Assembly: GCF_963678635.1 (NCBI RefSeq)
Contig: NC_087062.1
Coordinates: forward strand, 97,455,705-97,519,704
DNA from: Symsagittifera roscoffensis
Taxonomy: Eukaryota; Xenacoelomorpha; Acoela; Convolutidae
Length of the DNA: 64,000 bases
Direction: 5' to 3'
A model generated the notes under the pieces. It saw only the letters and a program-made list of their open reading frames with translations. It did no database searches and was not told the DNA's origin. The translations under genes were made by a program, and so were the position numbers. This document shows positions 34,531-43,553 of the stretch, piece by piece (position 1 is the first letter of the stretch; every line of letters begins with the position of its first letter).

Positions 34531-35404
34531 GTTAGTCACACTCATATTTGCAATTTCTAAAATGCAAATTTACTTGAAATTTTATCGTTTCTTTGGGTGG
34601 GGGTGGGATAGGAACAGTTTTATTACTCTTGCGATAGCAAGGGTAATGCAATCGGGTACTAAAATTTTTCCCCCGTAAACAACGTTGTCCACAGTACTCA
34701 TCTCTAATGTACTTGATAATAACAAAAATTTTAAGCATGTCATCAAAATTTAGTGAAATTAAAAGTTACATAGATGGTGATGAATTGAACACTTTTTATT
34801 TTGATGAAGCTAAAGTAAAAACTAGAAAAACAAACATTAGCTTGGTTGAGAAACTACCTGAATCAAAGATTCGATTAGTGTTTTTTACGTTGTTATGCTG
34901 TACAGAAAAATGTTGTAGAAATCAGCAAAAGTTGATTGCATTTTTTTAGTAATCATCTGAATCAAATTCAGGATCTCCAGATTTGTGATAATACTCAATT
35001 ACTAAGAGGACTTTGGTATGTGAAGGAAAAGACAAAAAAATCAGTAAAAAAGAATGTTGCTATAGAAAAATGAGTTCATGTTGGCTCAATGAGGCTCTAC
35101 TGGACAGGCAACGCTGCCTGTTGCAATGCTCTCTTGTGGCAGTAAATTTTAAAGATATGCTACTACATTTGAGTAAAAATTAATATTGATTATCTATTTG
35201 GGACCCAAAAGCCAACTCTCGTAAAAAAAACGAAACAAAATGGATACTGATGTGACTTAATGCTCAAATATCATGGCCCTTTGAATAGTTATAACATATA
35301 TGTTCATGAAATTTTTGGCATTTTTTCTTCGCTCCAACTTTTTTCAAAAAATTGTTTCTTGAAAAATGCATTAATCACTTTGTGTAATAGATATGATGTT
35401 TTTT

Positions 35405-35695
35405 CACGGGCGGATCTAGGATCTTATAGAGAGGGGGTCGGATTTTTAAAAAAATTTTCGAAAATTTTGACCTTTTTTTTAGGTCAACCAAAATGATTTT
35501 CCGAGCTCTCCCTCGCGCTCTCTCTCAAAGTTAGTATATATTGGCGCCAAAGGCACCTTTAGAAAAATTTTAGGGTCGGTTGGCCAAAAATGGATTTCTT
35601 AAAAAGTACCAAAGGGGGACCCTTTGGGTCGGCAGGGGTCGAAACACTGAGGAGGGGTGGGGGCGTCCAGCTCCTTCTTAAATCCGCCCCTGTAT
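35405..35695 (+). mobile_element. hAT-like MITE copy (duplicate of 34040-34330)
   Basis: Same element and same insertion point as 34040-34330, carried along by the 1.37-kb tandem duplication. Differences are mainly G-run lengths. Confidence 0.7.
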
Positions 35696-35766
35696 TTATT
35701 CAATTAGCTCAATTCGTCTTCAGTGTCTAATTCAGTACATGTAATGTCTCATTTGATTTTGTTCAG

Positions 35767-35897
35767 GGGCTTGCTGTAACTACCAGACTAACTCATACAT
35801 TGCGTATGGACAGAAGCATGGCCTATCTCCTTTGGACTACATCAACCGAGCGTTCATCATCGGTCAGGTCTCTCTTAAACCTCTCGTTCAAGTCAAA
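35767..35897 (+). CDS. exon 4b of the secreted host protein
   Basis: Second copy of exon 4 with the same acceptor GTTCAG and the same reading. Amino-acid differences from 4a are few (KHGL for KHGI, NRAF for NRVF, VQVK for VHVK). Its long-form donor is AAA|GTTATT, weaker than GTTAGT in the other copies because the +5 G is lost. The CAG|GTCTCT donor at 35867 is unchanged. Reading past the donor reaches a stop within about 10 codons. Confidence 0.6.
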
Positions 35898-36122
35898 GTT
35901 ATTCACACTCATATTGGCAATTTCTAAAATGCAAATTTACATGAAATTTTATCGTTTCTTTGGGTGGGGGTGTGCTAGGAACAGTTTTATTACTCTTGCG
36001 ATAGCAAGTGTAATGCAATCGGGTACTAAACTTTTCCCCCCATAAACAACGTTGTCCACAGTACTCATCTCTAATGTACTTCCGTACTTCTGAGCGTTCC
36101 CAACCCACTTCAAAGTCTTAGC

Positions 36123-36200
36123 GTTCCCAGTCCACTTAGCTTGGAGGTAACAAATTTGCCTGGTACGGCAAAGGTCCTAGGTTTAAATCTGACCGGGAAC
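36123..36200 (+). ncRNA. tRNA-like sequence, copy 1
   Basis: The 5' GTTCCC pairs with 3' GGGAAC as an acceptor stem. TTGCC..GGCAA forms an anticodon-like arm. TAGCTTGGAGG resembles an A box and GGTTTAAATCT a B box. The loop sizes are not canonical, so a SINE head or tRNA pseudogene is more likely than a working tRNA. It is repeated at 41472-41549. Confidence 0.45.
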
Positions 36201-37324
36201 TGTTTTCTTTTCAAACGGGAAATAATCCGTTTAAAAAAATTGTCGGCTTCTTATTTGTCTGCTTATATTTTGTCGGCCCAGTTTCTATATTATAAAATTG
36301 GTTTTTTTTTTGCTATGCGCAATTTAAATTGTAGTTGCTCTTAGTGTTTTGATTTATTTCTGCTGTTTCTAATTTCTTGACTTAAATATATTTTTTTTTA
36401 AAATTTTTTCTTCCGATTGATTTTGGCTCATATTTCATTGGTTTAGTGGCCTAATTTTGAGTAATTTCAAGTGAAACTTAGCTTTTTTGCACACATCTGA
36501 ATCGCAAACTTAGGTAAAGTCCTAAAACAAACTACAGTTCAAGTTTTTCGTGGCGACGATTTTTTCGGTTTTTCTTTTCTTTTTTTTTCGCCACAATTGG
36601 TTTCGGCCTGTGCTGTTTTGGCCTCCTAATTCTTAAAATTTTTGAACTTATTCTCTGCTTATTAACTTTTTTCGTTTTAATTGTTTTCGGCCTTTATCGA
36701 TCCTATATATGGTCCATTTGACGAACAATGAAAATTTTTGTTTGTGTGTGCGGAGGGCGATGGGACTTTGGCCTAAACGATTCCTACTAAGGTGTTGTCG
36801 GCTTGATAAATTTTCTTTAAATGCTAAATTCACATTCAATTGCGCCGTATAAATTTTGTATCGCAAGTGGTGCGAAGCTCAACTTCGCCTCTGTGTTTAG
36901 ACTTGACATATCAAGAATGGTTCAAAATTGATGTTTTTACCAAAAGTATTCAGATAATCTCATAGCTCGCGATTCCAAAATGTGCATCCTTTCAAGGCTC
37001 ATTGATGTTCAGGGGGTTAATTTTTAGTCTCAGCATTCCAAAAAATTCTCAAATTTGCATTTTAAATCCAAAGTTTTGCCTGGGACAGACAATTTTTTTG
37101 ATCAGAACAAGGTCACCTTATAAAAAATTTGTTATTTTAACCTATTTTTAAACATGGTTTGAACAAATTAACGCAGTTATTACAATAAATTTAGAACAAA
37201 AGATAGAGAGATCGCTAATTAGACTAAATGATTCATGGGTGGCAGACTATAACTATTTTTTTTAAAATATTTGAGATAAAAATTTGTTTTTTTTTTTGCT
37301 TTTTTCCGAAATGACCACTTTTAG
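36201..37324. other. intron between exon 4b and exon 5a
   Basis: T-rich and AT-rich sequence, colinear with 41550-42636. Phrases with GTCGGC, TTCGGCC and TTTTGGCC recur. It ends in a long T-run and acceptor ACCACTTTTAG. No exon is seen. Confidence 0.4.
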
Positions 37325-37486
37325 GCTCGATGGGAGCCAGCCATCTGCGCCAACATAATCAGTCGCATCGGCTTCGGCCAGGGAAGACTTCGGATAAAAG
37401 GAGCACGGGGACGAGGTGGTCTGTTTGTGCTGCCGCCCCTGGGAAACGATGACACACATTTTACCTTCGTGCCCGGAGCTTTGTGA
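37325..37486 (+). pseudogene. exon 5a: terminal exon broken by a 65-nt deletion
   Basis: The acceptor is ACCACTTTTAG. In phase 0 it reads ARWEPAICANIISRIGFGQG, through RGGLFVLPPLGNDDTHFTF, then VPGAL and a TGA at 37484-37486. Against exon 5b it has a net deletion of 65 nt after HFTF, which shifts the frame. The lost frame remains recognisable downstream to about 37623. It would give a 53-residue C-terminal exon instead of 121. AATAAA, present after 5b, is changed in the matching position here. Confidence 0.62.
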
Positions 37487-38195
37487 AAACCCAAGGGAGA
37501 CATACGAACGACTGAGGAATTCGCAAGGCCGAAACGAGCAGACCAGACGACTTCTGTTTCAAGAAGCAAACGAATGGAATTTCAGGACTTCATTTATACC
37601 ATTAGGAAACAAGACGCAGGCTTAATGGGACACTTTTTTAATCAATCAAACTTCTTACTTTTAGTTCTTCGAAGTTTCTGTTTTGCGGTTTGGTAAAGCA
37701 GACTAGAATTAAGAAATCGGATTTTGGTGTTTCTCTAGAAAAGACAGACTATTTAAAAAGTCCTTGAAAACTTTAAATAGACCAAAATAATTATCTGAGC
37801 TTTGCCAATCCGCTATAATGACTCAAGTTTGCCGAAAATCTGCTCTGAGGACACGAATTATAGAAAAAGCACGGCAAAATACCCGTTTGGAAACTTTTTG
37901 AAGGTTTTGTCTGGGTTCAAAGTCTCAGGGTTGCAAGGCACAAACGAGCAGACTAGACGACTTTGCCAACGAACCCATCAACGACGTCGTTGCACGAACC
38001 CATCAAATTTTTTATAAAAACGAAGAACTTTGAGCGGGGGAAGGGTAAGAGGCGTGCGCTCCTTCCTTTCCACTTAAAATCATAATCCCAAAAAGATATT
38101 TCTTAAAGCACATTAATTTTTTCAAGGGCTACCCTAAATAATGTGTATTTATAAACAAAAAATATATGTACATGAAATCTGGATTAGTGATTTAA
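37487..38195. other. 3' region of exon 5a and end of segmental copy 1
   Basis: Colinear with 43003-43553. It holds the out-of-frame remainder of exon 5 (to 37623) and a copy of the small downstream ORF (37800-38020), here frame-broken by one missing T. It ends at the duplication border. Confidence 0.45.
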
Positions 38196-39804
38196 TGTCT
38201 TAAACTTAAACTGTTAGTTCTTACAATTTTTTGTGGTTAGTTTAACTTGGGTCGTACTGTTGGGTTGGAGAGAAAAGCGTATATTGATTCCTCAGAATGA
38301 TTTTTACTTTCTAGTGACTAATTCTAAGCTAAAATAGACCTACCTAATCTTACTTAGGGGTTGTGATTTGTGATCAAGAGTTGGAGAATAGTCAATCAAT
38401 CCACAAAATTTCCTAATTAGAACGCAAGTAGATTGTTAGATACTCTTTTATGACTTATTAAGTTTAAGTCTTTTAGCATGGGTCATCTTAGAGGAAGGGA
38501 ATCAAGTGAAGGATGAGTAGCCGAAGTTCTTCACTGTTTAATTGAATTAAAATGGTTAGTTTTTTCAAAAATTTCTTTAGTCATGCATGGGTCTTTTTTA
38601 AGGGTTGGGTAGTGACTCGACGTTTGAGGTCGTTAGACAATAGAAAATGTGGGCGGGGGGAAAAAAGTTGTTCCGTTTGATCCAAGGAAAGCCTTGATGG
38701 TCAGAAAATAAAAAAAATTAATTTAAGTGACTGTTTATAGATCCAAGGGAAGCCTTGATGATTTGTTTTTTAAGTTGAGATAATTTCAAGAGAAAGCAAG
38801 GATAAGCCTTGCTAGAATTCAATGTAAAGGCTTAAGTGTGAGAAGTTTGAGATTTAAGTTTAGGATGATGTTAATTTTGTGTAATTTGCTGTTATTTTTT
38901 ATGTAATGGAGCTGGGACGAAGAACTGATATGACAAATTATTAAAACTAACGACAATTTTTTGTTTTGTTTAATTTTTGTGTTTTTGTTCAATAAATTAT
39001 TTTATTCAAAATGTTTTAATTTACAGCAGATTTTTTGAAGGGAACGACTTGTGTTGTTTTTATCAGTCGTTTTTGTATAAATAGTAGGTTTAGCACCGTT
39101 AAGGTTACTGAAGGTGTTTTCAAATCTTATGTAATTGATTAAAACTTTAAAATTCCTGGGAAATGATTCTAAATGCATAGGTTTGTTCCGGTTTCAGTCG
39201 TACTATCATGAAATCAATCGGTTGATTTCTACCTAATCGTAATTGTGCCTTGTCCTTGGTCTTCTCGCAATAACTGGTATTTTTCGTATTGTTTGGAAAA
39301 TTAGCGTAGATCTATTGAGTCAGAGAGACATTTCTAATAAATTATCTATTTCATGTAACATTTTTTCAGTTTTGTAATTGTCTATTTCTAAATCTATTTT
39401 TTCTAAGTCTAAGTTAGTTAAGGTCTTTTCAGATAGAGTATTTTCAGATAAGGTACACCGTCTGCTCGTCACGCTATCTTATTTTCGGCCGGATAGATTC
39501 GTGCATAAAACTTCTTAGTCTAATACCAAATTAATCTTACTCTTATATCTCCTAGTCTCAATAGATCTAGTGTATACTGGTTTATGCGAGTTAGTATCCA
39601 GAAGGAGAACAACTGTATTCTAAATTTAATTCAAATTGCTCTGGAGCTTAAACTACAAGAAGTTTCAGCACTTACAAACAAAGGTAACTGTTAGTTATGG
39701 AATATGATTGGTTAGTTAAGAATATTTTATACAATTAGAGAACTATATTTATAAAAAAATTTAAATTCTAGTTTAGAGCTGGCTCTAGCGGATCTAGGAT
39801 TTTC
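38196..39804 (-). mobile_element. duplicated gypsy element 2 leader and LTR fragment
   Basis: Sequence of 31392-33053 repeated by the segmental duplication; the LTR part is 39440-39790. No internal coding region accompanies it, so it is a fragment, not a second insertion. The GGAAGCCTTGATGATC motifs recur at 38690-38810. Confidence 0.75.
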
Positions 39805-40765
39805 TCCAGGGACAGGGGCGGATTTTCAAAATATTTCGAACCTTTGTCTACTTTTCTTAGGTCGACCAAATCGGTTTTTCGAGCTCTCCCAAAGCACTAA
39901 AAGACCATGTTGTGGCAAAATTATGTGCGCCACGGGAAAATTCTGTGTGGCTTTCGAATCCCTGAGGAAAGAAAGCGCCCCCCTCCGCTAAACCCGCCAT
40001 TGATGCTATGTGAGGGAATTTTATGTTTACGAATTATTTAGAGTCATAATAACAAAAATATTAACCATGTCATCAAAATTTAGTGATTTTAAAAGTTACA
40101 TAGATGGTGATGAATTGAACTCTTTTTTCTTTGATGCAGCTAAAATAAAAACTAGAAAAACAAACAGCAGCTTGGTTGAGAAACTACCTGAATCAAATAT
40201 TCGATTAGTATTTTTTACGTTGTTATGCTGTACAGAAAACTGTTTTAGAAATCAGCAAAAGTTGATTGCATTTTTATAGTAATCATCTGAATCAAATTCA
40301 GGATCTCCAGATTTGTGATAATACTCAATTACTAAGAGGACTTTGGTAATTGAAGGAAAAGACAAAAACAACAGTAAAAAAGAAGGTTGAAATAGAAAAA
40401 TGAGTTCATGTTGGCTCAATGAGGCTCTACTGGACAGGCAACGCTGCCTGTTACTTGCTCTCTTGTGGCAGTAAATTTTAAAGATATGCTACTACGGCAT
40501 ATGCTAATACACTTGAGTAAAAATTAATATTGATTATCTATTTGGGACCCAAAAGCCATCTCTTGTAAAAAAAAAATGAAACAAAATGGATACTATTGTG
40601 ACTCAATGCTCAAATATCATGGCCCTTTGAATAGTTATAACATATATGTTCATGAAATTTTCGGCATTTTTTCTCTTAAATTTTTTCTTCGCTCCAACTT
40701 TGTTCAAAAAGTTGTTTCTTGAAAAATGCATCTACAACTTTGTGTAATAGATATGATCGGATCTA

Positions 40766-41036
40766 GGGTTCAGGGGCGGATCTAGGATTTTATCGAGGGG
40801 GGGGGGGGGGCTCATTTTCAAAAAATTTTCGAAAATTTTGACCTTTTTTTTAGGTCAGCCAAAATGATTTTCCGAGCTCTCCCTCAAAGGCGCCTTTAGA
40901 AAAATTTTAGGGTCAGTTGGCCAAAAATGGATTTCTTAAAAAGTACCAAATGGGGGACCCGCCTTGGGTTCGGCAGGGGTCGAATCCCTGAGGGGGGGGG
41001 GGTGGGGGGCATCCACCCCCCTCCTAAATCCGCCCC
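40766..41036 (+). mobile_element. hAT-like MITE copy with clear terminal repeats
   Basis: It begins CAGGGGCGGATCTAGGATTT and ends CTAAATCCGCCCCTG, the best-preserved ends in the window. It contains long G-runs at 40797-40811 and 40995-41008 and the GGGTCAGTTGGCC block. Confidence 0.72.
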
Positions 41037-41112
41037 TGTGTTTATTCAACTAGCTCAATTCGTCTTCAGTGTCTAATTCAGTACATGTAATATCTCATTT
41101 GATTTTGTTCAG

Positions 41113-41243
41113 GGGCTTGCTGTAACTACCAGACTAACTCATACATTGCGTATGGACAGAAGCATGGCCTGTCTCCTTTGGACTACATCAACCGAGTGTT
41201 CAACATCGGTCAGGTCTCTCTTAAACCTCTCGTTCACGTCAAA
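41113..41243 (+). CDS. exon 4c of the secreted host protein
   Basis: Third copy of exon 4, in segmental copy 2 and nearest to the intact terminal exon. The acceptor is GATTTTGTTCAG and the donor AAA|GTTAGT (41243), with alternative CAG|GTCTCT at 41213. It reads as 4a with KHGL and VFNIG in place of KHGI and VFIIG. Joined to exon 5b in phase 0 it gives the only fully open path to a normal stop that needs no skipping over a broken exon. Confidence 0.66.
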
Positions 41244-41471
41244 GTTAGTCACATTCACATTTGCAATTTCTAAAATGCAAGTTTACCGGAAATTTCATCG
41301 TTTTTTTGGATGGGGGTGGGCTAGGAACAGTTTTATTACTCTTGCGATAGCAAGGGTAATGCAATCGGGTACTAAACTTCCCCCCCCCCCGTAAACAACG
41401 TTCTCCACAGTACTCATCTCTAATGTACTTCCGTACTTCTGAGCGTTCCCAACCCACTTCAAAGTCTTAGC

Positions 41472-41549
41472 GTTCCCAGTCCACTTAGCTTGGAGGTAAC
41501 AAATTTGCCTGGTACGGCAAAGATCCTAGGTTTAAATCTGACCGGGAAC
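41472..41549 (+). ncRNA. tRNA-like sequence, copy 2
   Basis: Duplicate of 36123-36200 with the same pairing GTTCCC/GGGAAC and TTGCC/GGCAA, and one or two substitutions outside the stems. Confidence 0.45.
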
Positions 41550-42636
41550 TGTATTTTTTTCAAACGGGAAATAATCCGTAGAGAAAAATTGTCGGCTTCT
41601 TATTTGTCTGCTTATATTTTGTCGGCCTAGTTGCCATATTATAAAATTGATTTTTCTTGCTATGCGCAATTTAAATTGTAGTTGCTCTTAGTGTTTTGAT
41701 TTATTTCTGCTGTTTCTAATTTCTTGACTTAAATATTTAAAAAAAAAAAATTTTTTTTCTTCCGATTGATTTTGGCTCATATTTCATTGGTTTGGTGACC
41801 TAATTTTGAGTAATTTCAAGTGAAACGTAGCTTTTATGCACACATCTGGATCGCAAATTTAGGTAAAGTCTTAAAACAAATTACAGTTCAAGTTTTTCAT
41901 GGCGACATTTTTTTTCGGTGTTTTTGTTTTTTCTTTTCTTTTTTTTTCGCCACAATTGGTTTCGGCCTGTGCTGTTTTGGCCGTTTTAATTGGTTTTGGC
42001 CTGTATCGATCCTATATATGGTCCATTTGACGAACAATGAAAATTATTTTTTGTGTGTGTTGAGGGCGAGGGGACTTTGGCCTAAAGGGTTCCTATAAGG
42101 TGTTGTCGGCTTGGTAAATTTTCTTTCAATGCTAAATTCACATTCAATCGCCTCGTATAAATTTTGTATCACAAGTGGTGCGAAGCTCAACTTCGCCTCT
42201 GTGTTTAGACTTGACATATCAAGAATGGTTCAAAATTGATATTTTTACCAAAAGTATTCAGATAATCGCGATTCCAAAATGTGCATCCTTTCAAGGCTCA
42301 TTGATGTTCAGGGGGTTAATTTTTAGTCTCAGCATTCCAAAAAAATCTCAAATCTGCAATTTAAACCCAAAGTTTTGCCTGGGACAGACAATTTTTTTGA
42401 TCAGAACAAGGTCACCTTATAAAAAATTTGTTATTTTAACCTATTTTTAAACCTGGTTTGAACAAGTTAACGCAGTTATTACAATAAATTTAGAACAAAA
42501 GATAGAGAGATCGCTAATTAGACTAAATGATTCATGGGTGGCAGACTATAACTATTTTTTTTTAAATTGCACATTAAAAATATTTGAGATAAAAATTAGT
42601 TTTTTTTTTGCTTTTTTCCGAAATGACCACTTTTAG

Positions 42637-43002
42637 GCTCGATGGGAGCCAGCCATCTGCGCCAACATAATCAGTCGCATCGGCTTCGGCCAGGGAAGAC
42701 TTCGGATACAAGGAACACAGGGACGAGGTGGTCTGTTTGTGCTGCCGCCCCTGGGAAACGATGACACACATTTTACCTTCGTCGGGCTTCGTCTCAGACA
42801 AACTCTGACTTTTGAATGGTTCGTCACTAATGTTATGTGCTCAGAAAAACCGGAGCTTTGTGAAAACCCGAGGGAGACAGACGAACGACTGAGGAATTCG
42901 CAAGGCACAAACGAGCAGACTAGACGACTTCTGTTTCAAGAAGCAAACGAATGGAATTTTAGGACTTCATTTATGCCATCAGGAAACAAGACGCATGCTT
43001 AA
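42637..43002 (+). CDS. exon 5b: intact terminal exon of the secreted host protein
   Basis: 366 nt in phase 0 encode 121 residues and end with TAA at 43000-43002. It opens ARWEPAICANIISRIGFGQG, has the Gly/Leu-rich RGGLFVLPPLGNDDTHFTF, then a hydrophobic-polar part with two Cys (VTNVMCSEKPELCENP), and a charged tail ending SGNKTHA. With exons 1-4c the protein is 260 or 270 residues with eight cysteines, an even number that fits disulfides in a secreted product. A possible 64-nt mini-intron (42781-42844, CACTAAT branch site, CTCAG end) would shorten the end. I do not recognise the family. Confidence 0.68.
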   Translation, partial: ARWEPAICANIISRIGFGQGRLRIQGTQGRGGLFVLPPLGNDDTHFTFVGLRLRQTLTFEWFVTNVMCSEKPELCENPRETDERLRNSQGTNEQTRRLLFQEANEWNFRTSFMPSGNKTHA

Positions 43003-43194
43003 TGGGACACTTTTTTAATCAATCAAATTTCTTACTTTTAGTTTTTCGAAGTTTCTTTTTTGCAGTTTGGTAAAGCAGACTAGAATTAAGAAATCGGGTT
43101 TAGGTTTTTCTCTAGAAAGGACAGACTATTTAAAAAGTCCTTGAAAACTTTAAATAGACCAAAATAATTATCTGAGCTTTGCCAATCCGCTATA

Positions 43195-43395
43195 ATGACT
43201 CAAGTTTGCCGAAAATCTGCTCTGAGGACACGAATTATAGAAAAAGCACGGCAAAATACCCGTTTGGAAACTTTTTTGAAGGTTTTGTCTGGGTTCAAAG
43301 TCTCAGGGTTGCAAGGCACAAACGAGCAGACTAGACGACTTTGCCAACGAACCCATCAACGACGTCGTTGCACGAACCCATCAAATTTTTTATAA
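43195..43395 (+). other. small ORF downstream of exon 5b
   Basis: 66 codons from ATG (MTQVCRKSALRTRIIEKARQ...). It shares with exon 5b, in the same frame, the phrase QGTNEQTRRL, encoded by an identical 31-nt stretch (42900-42930 and 43311-43341). The equivalent in copy 1 is frameshifted. It may be a fossil terminal exon or 3'-UTR sequence. Confidence 0.3.
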
Positions 43396-43534
43396 AAACG
43401 AAGAACTTTGAACGGGGGAAGGGTAAGAGGCGTGCGCTCCTTCCTTTCCACTTAAAATCATAATCCCAAAAAGATATTCTTTAAAGCACATTAATTTTTT
43501 CAAGGGCCACCCTAAATAATGTGTATTTATAAAC

Positions 43535-43540
43535 AATAAA
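43535..43540 (+). terminator. probable polyadenylation signal
   Basis: AATAAA about 530 nt after the stop of exon 5b, near the end of segmental copy 2. The equivalent site in copy 1 reads AAAAAA. Confidence 0.4.
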
Positions 43541-43553
43541 TATATATACATGA

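Larger units (their letters stand above)
33338..36085. repeat. two-unit tandem duplication of ~1.37 kb inside segmental copy 1
   Basis: Unit 1 (33338-34712) and unit 2 (34713-36085) are colinear: a small ORF (33354/34737), a MITE (34040/35405) and exon 4 (34400/35767). The junction lies at CTCTAATGTACTT|GATAATAAC near 34713. Copy 2 of the segmental duplication has only one unit (40050-41420). Confidence 0.9.
31392..38172. repeat. segmental duplication, copy 1
   Basis: It starts TTAAACTGTTAGTTCTTA and ends near AATGTGTATTTATAAACA, and is colinear with 38196-43553. It contains the leader and 5' LTR of gypsy element 2, MITEs, exons 4a and 4b, a tRNA-like sequence, the broken terminal exon 5a and its 3' region. 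An internal tandem duplication of about 1.37 kb makes it longer than copy 2. Confidence 0.88.
38196..43553. repeat. segmental duplication, copy 2
   Basis: It is colinear with copy 1: gypsy leader (38196-39440), LTR (39440-39790), MITEs, exon 4c, tRNA-like sequence, intact exon 5b and AATAAA. Divergence is low, mostly single substitutions and homopolymer length changes. Confidence 0.88.
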
